Part shown: positions 27,667-35,823 of the stretch, in pieces
Numbering within the stretch: the stretch's first letter is position 1
Layout of the letters: every line of letters begins with the position of its first letter
Source of the DNA: Shimia isoporae
GTDB lineage: Bacteria; Pseudomonadota; Alphaproteobacteria; Rhodobacterales; Rhodobacteraceae
Assembly (NCBI RefSeq): GCF_004346865.1
Contig: NZ_SMGR01000003.1
Location: 62,001-126,000, forward strand
DNA length: 64,000 bases
Reading direction: 5' to 3'
Position numbers and translations under genes: made by a program
Notes under the pieces: model-generated
What the model was told of the DNA's origin: nothing
Databases searched by the model: none
Seen by the model: only the letters and a program-made list of their open reading frames with translations

Positions 27667-27678
27667 TGAGCGCGCTCA
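27667..27678. promoter_or_regulatory. candidate operator palindrome
   Basis: TGAGCGCGCTCA is a perfect 12-base palindrome with a central CG, the general shape bound by LacI- or GntR-type repressors. It lies 65 bases upstream of the nucleoside transporter ATG. No such regulator gene is in the window, so the binder is unknown. Confidence 0.35.
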
Positions 27679-27742
27679 AAGAACAGGCAAAACGCCTACA
27701 GGGCACCAACGCCGCCACACCAAGGGCTTGCAGGGGGACCAC

Positions 27743-29290
27743 ATGACCACACCGCTCTTGTCGATCAAGGGACTGACCAAAGCCTACCCGGGCGTGGTCG
27801 CCAATGACGACGTCTCTTTCGACATCGGTCAATCCGAAGTTCACGCGCTTCTTGGCGAAAACGGTGCGGGCAAATCCACGCTCGTGAAAATGATCTACGG
27901 TTTGGTAAAACCCGACAGCGGTACGATGACATGGCAAGGCCAGCCTTTCACGCCGACCGACCCCAAAACCGCGCGCGCATCAGGCGTCGCAATGGTTTTT
28001 CAGCACTTCAGTCTGTTCGATGCCTTGAAGGTGTCTGAGAACGTCGCACTTGGCATGGAAAACCCGCCGCCCATGCGCGACCTCGCCCGCCAGATTCGCC
28101 GCGTCAGCGAAACCTACGGCCTGCCTCTTGATCCGAACCGCATCGTAGGGGACCTGTCCGCCGGAGAACGCCAGCGCGTGGAAATCATCCGCTGCCTTCT
28201 GCAGGACCCTAAACTTCTGATTATGGACGAACCAACGTCGGTTCTGACCCCGCAAGAAGTTGATATCCTCTTTCAGACACTCAACAAGCTGCGCGACGAG
28301 GGCACATCCATCCTCTACATCTCTCATAAACTCGAAGAGATCCGCAAACTCTGCGACCACGCCACGATCCTGCGCCTTGGCAAGAACGTCGGCGAATGTG
28401 TCCCGGCAGAGACATCCGCCCGCGACATGGCGGAAATGATGGTTGGCGACACGCTGCAGACCCCGACCCGCACCACCGAAAAGACCGGCGATGTGGTTCT
28501 GGATGTTTCCGGCCTGACACTGGAACCTACAAATCCATTTGGCACCACCCTGAAGAACATCCATTTCACCGTCCGGTCCGGTGAAATCCTCGGCATAGGC
28601 GGGGTCGCTGGTAATGGTCAGGACGAACTGCTCGCCGCCTTGTCCGGTGAGGCCCTGACATGGCCCGACGCCGTCAAAGTCAAAGGAAAGGATGTCGCCA
28701 ACCTCGGTCCGAACGCGCGCCGCGAGCGCGGTATTCTCTGTGCCCCCGAGGAACGCCTCGGCCATGCCGCAGCTCCGGACATGAGCCTCACCGAGAACGC
28801 GCTTCTGACGGGCGCGATCCGCGAAGGCCTCACCAACAGGGGGTTTGTGAACTGGTCCGCAGCCAACGATTTCGCCAAATCCATCATCAAACGCTTTGAC
28901 GTCCGCACGCCTGGTACCCACGTCGCTGCCCGCGCCTTGTCGGGTGGCAACCTGCAAAAATTCGTCATTGGCCGCGAAGTAATGCAACGCCCCGAGGTGC
29001 TCGTGGTGAACCAGCCCACATGGGGCGTGGATGCGGCTGCCGCCGCCGCCATTCGCCAAGCTCTGCTTGATTTGGCCGCCGAAGGCGCCGCCATCGTGGT
29101 GATCTCGCAGGACCTCGACGAGCTTATGGAAATCTCTGACCGCTTTGGTGCTCTGAACGAAGGCCGCCTGTCCGATATCCGCCCGGCCGCAGGCCTGACC
29201 GTCGAGGAAATCGGCCTCATGATGGGCGGCGCACATGGCATGGAAGTCGCCCACGTGGGCGCGGAAGAACAAGAAGGAGCAGGCGCATGA
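27743..29290 (+). CDS. nucleoside ABC transporter ATP-binding protein (two-domain)
   Basis: Energises import of purine nucleosides or related compounds by a BmpA-type system. The 515-residue protein has two ATPase halves. Half one: Walker A GENGAGKST (residues 38-46), signature LSAGERQRVEI, Walker B LLIMDEPTSVL. Half two: degenerate Walker A GVAGNGQDEL, signature LSGGNLQKFVI, and a Walker B in which the usual Asp-Glu reads Asn-Gln (VVNQPTWGVD), a substitution typical of this transporter class. The ATG at 27743 follows AGGGGG. It overlaps the next gene by 4 bases. Confidence 0.93.
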   Translation: MTTPLLSIKGLTKAYPGVVANDDVSFDIGQSEVHALLGENGAGKSTLVKMIYGLVKPDSGTMTWQGQPFTPTDPKTARASGVAMVFQHFSLFDALKVSENVALGMENPPPMRDLARQIRRVSETYGLPLDPNRIVGDLSAGERQRVEIIRCLLQDPKLLIMDEPTSVLTPQEVDILFQTLNKLRDEGTSILYISHKLEEIRKLCDHATILRLGKNVGECVPAETSARDMAEMMVGDTLQTPTRTTEKTGDVVLDVSGLTLEPTNPFGTTLKNIHFTVRSGEILGIGGVAGNGQDELLAALSGEALTWPDAVKVKGKDVANLGPNARRERGILCAPEERLGHAAAPDMSLTENALLTGAIREGLTNRGFVNWSAANDFAKSIIKRFDVRTPGTHVAARALSGGNLQKFVIGREVMQRPEVLVVNQPTWGVDAAAAAAIRQALLDLAAEGAAIVVISQDLDELMEISDRFGALNEGRLSDIRPAAGLTVEEIGLMMGGAHGMEVAHVGAEEQEGAGA

Positions 29291-30366
29291 TCGCGCTTCA
29301 AAAACGCCCCACCCCGTCGCGCACCCTTTCGCTGGCAACGCCGGTGATCGCCGTGGTTATCACGATGATCGCGGGCGGCCTGCTTTTCACCGTTTTGGGA
29401 AAAAACCCGTTTGAAGCGATACGGACGATCTTCTGGGATCCTGTCTTTGGCGAGTTCGCCTTTTACTATCGCCCGCAGCTTCTGGTGAAAGCCGCCCCGC
29501 TGATCCTCATCGCCATCGGGCTGAGCCTCGGCTTCAAGGCGGGTATCTGGAACATCGGCGCCGAAGGCCAATACATCATGGGCGCAATTGTCGGCGCTGG
29601 TGTCGGCCTTGCATTCTACCCTACAGAAAGCCGTCTGATTTTCCCGTTGATGATCGTCGCGGGCGCACTTGGCGGCTGGATCTGGGCGATGATCCCCGCC
29701 TTGCTCAAGGTTCGCTTTGGCACCAATGAAATCCTCGTTTCGCTGATGCTGGTTTATGTGGCCGAGCAACTCTTGGCTTCCATGTCGCTTGGCCTTCTGA
29801 GAAACCCCGAAGGCATGGGCTTCCCCGGCTCGCGCAACTTCTCCGACTTCCCCGCCGCGTCCAGCTGGATCAACGAAGCCGCAGGCCTGCACTGGGGCAT
29901 GGCCTTTGCCTTCATTGCGGTGATCTTCGCTTACGTTCTGCTGAACCGCCACATTCTCGGTTTCAACATCCAGCTGACTGGCGACGCCCCCCGCGCCGCC
30001 CGCTTTGCTGGCGTTAACCCCACCCGCCTTATCCTCTTCTGCCTCGGCACCTCCGGCGCGCTGGCGGGCATGGCGGGCCTGTTCGAGGTCTCCGGCCCCT
30101 CCGGCCAGATCAACATCGACTTCGCATCCGGTTACGGCTTCACCGCCATCATCGTCGCCTTCTTGGGTCGCCTGCACCCCGTGGGCATCCTGCTCGCGGC
30201 GCTCCTGATGGCGCTCACCTACGTCGGCGGCGACCTCGCCCAAGGCAACTTGGGGCTGCCTTCAGCCGCCATTCAGGTCTTCCAGGGCATGCTCCTGTTC
30301 TTCCTGCTCGCACTGGACCTGCTCACCAATTACCGCGTGGTGCTGAAAAAGAAGGGAGCGGCGTGA
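29287..30366 (+). CDS. nucleoside ABC transporter permease 1
   Basis: A 359-residue integral membrane protein of the BPD_transp_2 (RbsC/LivHM-like) family with about 8-10 membrane segments. Recognisable text includes GLSLGFKAGIWNIGAEGQYIMGAIVGAGV near residue 80-105, which is the family signature, and GFTAIIVAFLGRLHPVGILLAALLMALTYVGG near the end. It begins inside the ATPase gene (ATGA overlap). Its stop TGA overlaps the start of an unexpected small membrane gene rather than its partner permease. Confidence 0.93.
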   Translation: MIALQKRPTPSRTLSLATPVIAVVITMIAGGLLFTVLGKNPFEAIRTIFWDPVFGEFAFYYRPQLLVKAAPLILIAIGLSLGFKAGIWNIGAEGQYIMGAIVGAGVGLAFYPTESRLIFPLMIVAGALGGWIWAMIPALLKVRFGTNEILVSLMLVYVAEQLLASMSLGLLRNPEGMGFPGSRNFSDFPAASSWINEAAGLHWGMAFAFIAVIFAYVLLNRHILGFNIQLTGDAPRAARFAGVNPTRLILFCLGTSGALAGMAGLFEVSGPSGQINIDFASGYGFTAIIVAFLGRLHPVGILLAALLMALTYVGGDLAQGNLGLPSAAIQVFQGMLLFFLLALDLLTNYRVVLKKKGAA

Positions 30367-30761
30367 TGCTCGAGCAGGAAGTGAAATTCAGCCCAAGGGA
30401 CATCCTTGTCTGCGGCAGCTCGTATTGCTTTTGGCTTTTGGTGGGGTGGTTCTGGACGTGGCTCTTTCTTGGAGCAAACAGCTTCAACGCGTTACTCTTC
30501 CTCGTTTGTCTTGCAATCGTTTTTGGCCTGTCGGCCATCCCTCCAGCATTTCTCGGTTCATACCTGCGTCGGCTGTCTGAGCAACGCAAACGGGAGGAGA
30601 CCTCCAACTCCGAAAACGCGGCGCTTTGTGAAAGCCATCGAGTCTTTGAAAAATCCAAGAAAAGGCTGGTCGCTGAGTTCTCAAAGCTCGGTTTCGCTAT
30701 CGGTATGATTGGGGCAACAGCCCGCGCCTTCTATACAAATTTCTTCGGAGGAGCCGCATAA
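30366..30761 (+). CDS. small membrane protein of unknown function inside the transporter operon
   Basis: A 131-residue protein I do not recognise. Two membrane helices (about residues 14-35 and 39-62, very Trp- and Phe-rich at first) are followed by a charged, basic segment with three Cys in the whole protein and a final hydrophobic stretch. It sits exactly between the two permease genes, sharing bases with both (TGATG before, TAATG after), so translation is coupled. Its base and codon use is visibly less GC-rich than its neighbours, suggesting later arrival. It could be an accessory subunit or a passenger; neither is shown. Confidence 0.75.
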   Translation: MLEQEVKFSPRDILVCGSSYCFWLLVGWFWTWLFLGANSFNALLFLVCLAIVFGLSAIPPAFLGSYLRRLSEQRKREETSNSENAALCESHRVFEKSKKRLVAEFSKLGFAIGMIGATARAFYTNFFGGAA

Positions 30762-31681
30762 TGGACCTTTCCGCAATCAACCCCGTCCTGCTGATCGCCT
30801 CCCTCATGGTCGCGGCCACGCCGCTCCTGCTGGCCGCCATCGGTGAACTCGTCGTCGAACGCGCGGGCGTGCTGAATCTCGGCGTGGAAGGCATGATGAT
30901 CATCGGCGCCATCGCGGGCTTCGCGATCTCTGTCGAGAGCACGTCTCCAATGCTCGGCCTGCTTGCCGCCATGGTCGCAGGTGCCGTCCTGTCCCTGCTG
31001 TTTGCCTTCCTCACGCAGTTTGCGCTGGCCAACCAAGTCGCGTCGGGCCTTGCCCTGACCCTCTTCGGCCTCGGCCTCTCAGCGCTCATGGGCCAGTCCT
31101 ACGTGGGTATCAAGCCGCCCTCCATGGCGAAACTCGACATTCCGGTGCTCTCGGATATCCCAGTCCTCGGCCCGATCTTCTTTTCCCACGATCCCGTGCT
31201 CTACTTCGGCATCGCGCTCACCGCCGCTGTCTGGTGGTTCCTCAAGAAATCCCGCGCCGGTCTCATCCTGCGCGCCGTAGGTGAAAGCCACGACGCCGCC
31301 CACGCGCTGGGATACAACGTGATCCGTGTGCGCGTGCTCGCCATCATGTTCGGCGGCGCCTGCGCCGGCCTCGGCGGCGCCTACATCAGCCTGATCCGCG
31401 TGCCGCAATGGACCGAAGGCATGACCGCCGGTGTCGGCTGGATTGCCCTCGCGCTGGTGGTTTTTGCCAGCTGGAAGCCCTGGCGCGTCCTGCTTGGTGC
31501 CTATCTTTTTGGCGGTATTAACGTTTTGCAGCTCAATCTACAGGCAGCAGGTATTGCGATTCCTGTGGAATACTTGGCAATGTCGCCGTATCTCATAACC
31601 ATCCTCGTGCTGGTCATCATGTCTGCTGACAAAAGCGGCGCCCCCGCTTCGCTTGGCCGCACGTTCCACGCCTCGCAATGA
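30761..31681 (+). CDS. nucleoside ABC transporter permease 2
   Basis: A 306-residue permease, the partner of the one at 29287. It carries the family signature LLLAAIGELVVERAGVLNLGVEGMMIIGAIAGF near residues 22-55 and YNVIRVRVLAIMFGGACAGLGGAYISL later, with about 8 membrane segments. In similar operons the two permease genes are adjacent; here the 131-residue gene separates them. Its ATG overlaps the TAA of that gene. The binding protein gene follows after 43 bases. Confidence 0.93.
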   Translation: MDLSAINPVLLIASLMVAATPLLLAAIGELVVERAGVLNLGVEGMMIIGAIAGFAISVESTSPMLGLLAAMVAGAVLSLLFAFLTQFALANQVASGLALTLFGLGLSALMGQSYVGIKPPSMAKLDIPVLSDIPVLGPIFFSHDPVLYFGIALTAAVWWFLKKSRAGLILRAVGESHDAAHALGYNVIRVRVLAIMFGGACAGLGGAYISLIRVPQWTEGMTAGVGWIALALVVFASWKPWRVLLGAYLFGGINVLQLNLQAAGIAIPVEYLAMSPYLITILVLVIMSADKSGAPASLGRTFHASQ

Positions 31682-31724
31682 GGCAAAACATAAAAAACTG
31701 CCACCAACAGGGGGATTACCCGAA

Positions 31725-32807
31725 ATGAAACTGACCAAACTTCTGACAAGCGCCGCCGTTGCGCTCGGTCTGGCGACCACTGCCATGGCCGACGACCCGA
31801 CCAAAGTGGGCTTCGTCTACGTTGGCCCCGTCGGCGACGGCGGCTGGACCTACGAGCACGACAAAGGCCGCAAGGCCGTTGAAGCCGCATTCGGCGACAA
31901 AGTCGAAACCACCTACGTCGAAAGCGTTCCGGAAGGCGCCGACGCCGTGCGCGTCATCACCCAGATGGCGCTGCAGGGTGCAGACCTGATCTTCACCACT
32001 TCGTTTGGTTACATGGACCCGACCATCGAAGTTGCGAAGAAATTCCCGAACGTAAAGTTCGAGCACGCCACCGGCTACAAGCAGGCTGACAACGTGTCCG
32101 TCTACTCCGCACGCTTTTACGAAGGCCGCGCGATTCAGGGCCACATCGCTGGTCACATGACCAAGACCAACAAAATCGGTTACATCGCATCCTTCCCGAT
32201 TCCGGAAGTGATCCGCGGCATCAACTCTGCCTACATCCACGCCAAGAAGGTGAACCCGGACGTCGAGTTCTCCATCATCTGGGCCTACACATGGTTTGAT
32301 CCGGCAAAAGAAGCCGACGCAGCCAAAGCTCTGATCGAGCAAGGCGCCGACGTGATCCTGCAGCACACCGACTCCACCGCACCGCAGGCCGCCGCTCAGG
32401 CAGCAGGCAACGTTGTGACCTTCGGTCAGGCATCTGACATGGGTGAATACGCACCGTTCCCGCGCGTCTCCTCCATCATTGACGATTGGGGCCCCTACTA
32501 CGTAGCGCGCACCAAAGCAGTCATGGACGGCACTTGGGAATCCGTCTCCACATGGGACGGCATCGGCGCAGGCATGGTTGGCATCGGCGAAATCACCGAC
32601 GCTGTACCGGCAGAAGTAAAAGCCTCCGCTCTGGAAATGGTCGCGGCACTGGCAGACGGCTCCTACCACGCCTTCACCGGCCCGCTGAACAAGCAGGACG
32701 GCACCCCGTGGCTGGCAGAAGGCGAAACTGCCTCTGACTACGGTGACGACGGTCTGGCAGGCATGAACTTCTATCTCGAAGGTCTGACCGCCGAGATCCC
32801 GAACTAA
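31725..32807 (+). CDS. BMP family nucleoside-binding protein
   Basis: The substrate-binding component of the transporter, 360 residues. The signal peptide (MKLTKLLTSAAVALGLATTAMA) has no lipobox Cys, so it should be a soluble periplasmic protein, as expected for Gram-negative systems. The mature part opens with the BMP landmark VGFVYVGPVGDGGWTYEHDKGRKAVE, followed by FTTSFGYMDPTIEVAKKFPNVKFEHATGYK and EEGADVILQHTDS-like text. BMP/PnrA proteins bind purine nucleosides; a specific ligand is not readable. A strong terminator follows. Confidence 0.93.
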   Translation: MKLTKLLTSAAVALGLATTAMADDPTKVGFVYVGPVGDGGWTYEHDKGRKAVEAAFGDKVETTYVESVPEGADAVRVITQMALQGADLIFTTSFGYMDPTIEVAKKFPNVKFEHATGYKQADNVSVYSARFYEGRAIQGHIAGHMTKTNKIGYIASFPIPEVIRGINSAYIHAKKVNPDVEFSIIWAYTWFDPAKEADAAKALIEQGADVILQHTDSTAPQAAAQAAGNVVTFGQASDMGEYAPFPRVSSIIDDWGPYYVARTKAVMDGTWESVSTWDGIGAGMVGIGEITDAVPAEVKASALEMVAALADGSYHAFTGPLNKQDGTPWLAEGETASDYGDDGLAGMNFYLEGLTAEIPN

Positions 32808-32828
32808 GTTCTGCTTCTGCAGAGATTG

Positions 32829-32860
32829 AAAGGCCCGCTCATTTGGCGGGCCTTTTTTTG
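32829..32860 (+). terminator. Rho-independent terminator of the transporter operon
   Basis: An 8-base perfect stem (AGGCCCGC with GCGGGCCT, 7-base loop) is followed by seven T residues, 23 bases after the binding protein stop. Confidence 0.92.
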
Positions 32861-32957
32861 TTGAGACGGCCAGCGGCCGGTCTTTCACACAAGCTTGCAT
32901 TGACTCGGCAAACTGGCCGCCAGCAAACTTGGCGCATAGTTTTTCAGGATTTTGCCG

Positions 32958-34757
32958 ATGACCCGATTTACCGCCGCACTCCTCAGCTTCGCCTTCCTGC
33001 CCGCCACGGCACTCTTTGCGCAAGAGGTCGCGGACACGATCTATTCCGGCGGGCCAATTCTGACCATGGACGACGCCACCCCACGCGCCGAAGCGGTCGC
33101 GGTTAAGGACGGGACAATCATTGCGGTCGGGTCGGCGGACGACGTTCTGGCGCACAAAGGCGAGACAACCGAACTGTTTGATCTGGACGGGCGTGCAATG
33201 ATCCCCGGTTTCGTCGACAGCCATGGCCACGTGGTTATGGGCGGCCTACAGGCCCTTTCTGCCAATCTTCTGGCCCCGCCAGACGGCGAAGTTGTCGATA
33301 TTTCGACGCTGCAGGACACCCTGCGCACATGGGTACGAGACAATCAGGCCACTGTAGACAGCGCGAACCTGATCGTGGGTTTCGGCTATGACCAGTCCCA
33401 ACTTGCGGAACTGCGCCACCCCACAAAAGAAGATCTCGATGCGGTATCCAGCGATGTGCCGATCATCATCGTGCACCAGTCCGGCCATTTCGGCGCAGCA
33501 AACTCCGCGGCGCTTGCGGCTGCGGACGTGACCAGAACCACCCCGACACCACCGGGTGGTGTGATCCGGCTTGGAGAGGATGGCGCACCAAATGGTGTGC
33601 TCGAAGAAAATGCGTTCTTCCTCGTTCTCGGCAAGCTACTGGGCGGCATCGGCGAAGAGGGTTTCAAGGATTTTGCCCGCGCGGGCGCCAAACTCTGGGC
33701 CAGTTACGGCTACACCACGGCGCAGGAAGGCCGCGCCACACCGCAAGTTGCCCAGATTGCACAGGCCGTTGGTGCAGAAGGCGATCTGCCGGTCGAGGTC
33801 GTTGTCTATCCCGACGTTCTCGTCGATCGGGATTTCATTCTCGCGAACCAATCCGGCGACTATGTGAATGGCGTGCGCATCGGCGGTGCAAAGCTCACGA
33901 TCGACGGTTCTCCTCAAGGGTTCACGGCCTTGCGGGACCGACCATATTACGACCCTGTCGGCGATTACCCACCGGGTTATGCCGGCTACGCAGCCGCCTC
34001 ACACGAACAGGTCATCGATGCAATCGACTGGGCCTTTCAAAACAGCATTCAGATCCTCACGCATTCCAACGGCGAAGGCGCTTCGGACATGCTGCTCGCC
34101 GCTATCGCCGCTGCCGAAGACAAACATGGCCTCGCCGACCGCCGACCGGTTTTGATCCATGGACAGTTTCTGCGCGAGGATCAGGTTGCCGAAGCCAAAC
34201 GCCTGAACGTTTTTCCCTCTCTTTTTCCCATGCACACGTTCTACTGGGGAGATTGGCACCGCGACCGCACCGTCGGCCCGATCAATGCAGAAAACATATC
34301 TCCCACAGGCTGGCTGCTGGAACGCGGCATGATGTTTGGCACCCACCACGACGCGCCCGTTGCCTTCCCTGACAGCATGCGCGTGCTTTCTGCGACCGTC
34401 ACCCGCCGCACCCGTTCCGGCGACATTCTCGGCCCGCACCACCGCGTCGACGTCATGACTGCGCTCAAGGCAATGACGCTCTGGCCGGCCTTTCAGCACT
34501 TTGAAGAAGACAAGAAAGGCTCTCTCGAAGTCGGCAAACAGGCGGATTTCGTGCTGCTGTCGCAAGACCCCACAGCCATTGATCCCGAAACACTCGCCAG
34601 CCTGAAAGTCATGGTGACCATCAAAAAGGACGTGGTCATTCACGAAGCCGGTGATGGAGTAAAGAAAACCGATCTACTGGCGCCTATGGGACATCATGCG
34701 CTCGACGTCGCAGTTGCTGCACTTGGCGGAGCCCCGTTGGTCAAACAGTCGCGCTAG
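32958..34757 (+). CDS. exported YtcJ-type amidohydrolase
   Basis: A 599-residue metal-dependent hydrolase of the amidohydrolase 3 family. A signal peptide (MTRFTAALLSFAFLPATALFA) is followed by the N-terminal beta sandwich (ADTIYSGGPILTMDD, AVAVKDGTIIAVGS) and the metal-binding HxH in MIPGFVDSHGHVVMGG. Further landmarks: VDRDFI...GGAKLTIDGSPQGFTALRDRPYY and LEVGKQADFVLLSQDP at the end. The ATG at 32958 is preferred over a TTG six bases earlier. It lies after the transporter terminator and thus has its own promoter. Substrate unknown. Its stop shares CTAG with the convergent TetR gene. Confidence 0.9.
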   Translation: MTRFTAALLSFAFLPATALFAQEVADTIYSGGPILTMDDATPRAEAVAVKDGTIIAVGSADDVLAHKGETTELFDLDGRAMIPGFVDSHGHVVMGGLQALSANLLAPPDGEVVDISTLQDTLRTWVRDNQATVDSANLIVGFGYDQSQLAELRHPTKEDLDAVSSDVPIIIVHQSGHFGAANSAALAAADVTRTTPTPPGGVIRLGEDGAPNGVLEENAFFLVLGKLLGGIGEEGFKDFARAGAKLWASYGYTTAQEGRATPQVAQIAQAVGAEGDLPVEVVVYPDVLVDRDFILANQSGDYVNGVRIGGAKLTIDGSPQGFTALRDRPYYDPVGDYPPGYAGYAAASHEQVIDAIDWAFQNSIQILTHSNGEGASDMLLAAIAAAEDKHGLADRRPVLIHGQFLREDQVAEAKRLNVFPSLFPMHTFYWGDWHRDRTVGPINAENISPTGWLLERGMMFGTHHDAPVAFPDSMRVLSATVTRRTRSGDILGPHHRVDVMTALKAMTLWPAFQHFEEDKKGSLEVGKQADFVLLSQDPTAIDPETLASLKVMVTIKKDVVIHEAGDGVKKTDLLAPMGHHALDVAVAALGGAPLVKQSR

Positions 34758-35254
34758 ATCGCGTCTTCCGCGGTTATCTTGCCGCCGCTCAACGCATCAA
34801 GCAGCAACGCTCCCATCAGCTGCACCAGAACATCGCGGGCGCGTTCTTCGCCAACAACACTGGCCACCATCGCCTCATAGGTCTGCAGAGCAACGCCCAT
34901 CGCAGCATCCGCCTGCACCTCTTCGCGCGACTTACCGCGCAAATAGTCAAACACCAGCGCCATCTCCGCCCCGAAGTCGACCTTCATCGCTTCGGCCAAC
35001 GCGCGCAATCGTTCGGGCTCGGTCCCTTCGGGCGCAAGCCGCACTTCGGGCTCTTGCGCCATCATCGCCTTTGTCGCGGCCAGAAACAGAGCCTCCTTGG
35101 TTGGGAAGTAGTGATAAAGGGCGCTTTTGCTGACCCCGAGTTCCGTAGCCATCGCCCGCATTCCAACCGCGCCGTAGCCTTTGGCCGAAAATACCGTTGC
35201 AGCCTTTGCCGCCAGCGCATGCCGGTGTGCTTCGTGATCCACTATCTTGGGCAT
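34754..35254 (-). CDS. TetR family transcriptional regulator
   Basis: A 166-residue repressor-type protein. The N-terminal helix-turn-helix is standard: AATVFSAKGYGAVGMRAMATELGVSKSALYHYFPTKEALF (residues 19-58). The ligand-binding helical domain follows. It is divergent from two membrane-protein genes across an 87-base gap that holds two copies of an operator-like sequence, one near each start codon, so it most likely represses itself and those genes. The inducer is unknown. Confidence 0.92.
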   Translation of the reverse strand: MPKIVDHEAHRHALAAKAATVFSAKGYGAVGMRAMATELGVSKSALYHYFPTKEALFLAATKAMMAQEPEVRLAPEGTEPERLRALAEAMKVDFGAEMALVFDYLRGKSREEVQADAAMGVALQTYEAMVASVVGEERARDVLVQLMGALLLDALSGGKITAEDAI

Positions 35255-35265
35255 AAATCTATTCC

Positions 35266-35282
35266 GTCCACTTGGTCGAAAA
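35266..35282. promoter_or_regulatory. TetR operator candidate, copy 1
   Basis: GTCCACTTGGTCGAAAA. The core GTCCA-CT-TGGTC is an imperfect palindrome of the GACCA-N2-TGGTC kind. It lies 11 bases from the TetR start codon, where binding would block its expression. Confidence 0.6.
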
Positions 35283-35323
35283 CCTTTGACACATCCACCC
35301 GACTCAGTCTAGAGCCGTTAATA

Positions 35324-35340
35324 GTCCAAGTGGTCGAAAA
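35324..35340. promoter_or_regulatory. TetR operator candidate, copy 2
   Basis: GTCCAAGTGGTCGAAAA, identical to copy 1 except that the central two bases are AG instead of CT. It ends one base before the ATG at 35342, replacing a normal ribosome binding site. The two copies are 58 bases apart, start to start. Confidence 0.6.
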
Positions 35341-35341
35341 A

Positions 35342-35812
35342 ATGATTGATACCTACTTCATCGCAAAATTCCTGCATTTACTTGCTATGACACTCATGCT
35401 CGGCGGCACGGTCATCAACGGGCTTCTGCACACACAAGCCCGCCGCGCTGCACCTGTTGCGGCGTCTCAGCTTCTTGTGGCGGTCATGCGGATCAACCGG
35501 CTTCTGATGTTACCAGCACTGCTCGCTCTGCCCTTGTCCGGTGTCTGGCTGATCCACCTCACCGGCAGCCAGGTCTCAGACCTTTGGATTCTTGCCGGGT
35601 TGATCTTCTCGGGTCTTCTTCTCCTGGCTTACGCTCTGGGACTGCGCATCGAAACGACGCTCCTGAACACAGCATTGGCCGCCCGCGCCACAAGCGCAGA
35701 AACGTTGCCAAAGCTTTACGCATCCCAATTTCGCTCCGCCGCGCCCATCGGTTTTTCCGCCCTTGCGGTCTCGCTCGCAGCGCTCACCGTCATGATCCTC
35801 AAACCGCTCTGA
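35342..35812 (+). CDS. DUF2269-like integral membrane protein
   Basis: A 156-residue protein with four predicted membrane helices (about residues 5-25, 50-72, 80-102 and 132-152). The opening TYFIAKFLHLLAMTLMLGGTVINGL, with a His in the first helix and a Gly-rich stretch, resembles the DUF2269/DUF2214-type membrane families, whose function is unknown. The ATG at 35342 begins immediately after an operator-like site, with no clear ribosome binding site. It is 11 bases upstream of the next membrane gene, so the pair is probably co-transcribed under TetR control. Confidence 0.7.
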   Translation: MIDTYFIAKFLHLLAMTLMLGGTVINGLLHTQARRAAPVAASQLLVAVMRINRLLMLPALLALPLSGVWLIHLTGSQVSDLWILAGLIFSGLLLLAYALGLRIETTLLNTALAARATSAETLPKLYASQFRSAAPIGFSALAVSLAALTVMILKPL

Positions 35813-35823
35813 AAGCCTTCGGA

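Larger units (their letters stand above)
27227..27742. promoter_or_regulatory. 516-base divergent control region ahead of the nucleoside transporter
   Basis: No gene is supported here. It holds an 11-base perfect inverted repeat at 27509-27537 and a 12-base perfect palindrome at 27667-27678, both listed separately, and ends with the AGGGGG ribosome binding site for the transporter ATPase. The 27590-27640 stretch is C-rich on the plus strand. The region must contain the promoters for DUF4331 (leftwards) and the transporter operon (rightwards). Confidence 0.5.

Noticed and set aside
28618-30243. A 541-codon open frame on the minus strand across the transporter ATPase and permease genes.
   Set aside because: It is rich in Glu, Gln and Asp repeats typical of antisense translation, and it spans the boundary of two certain genes.
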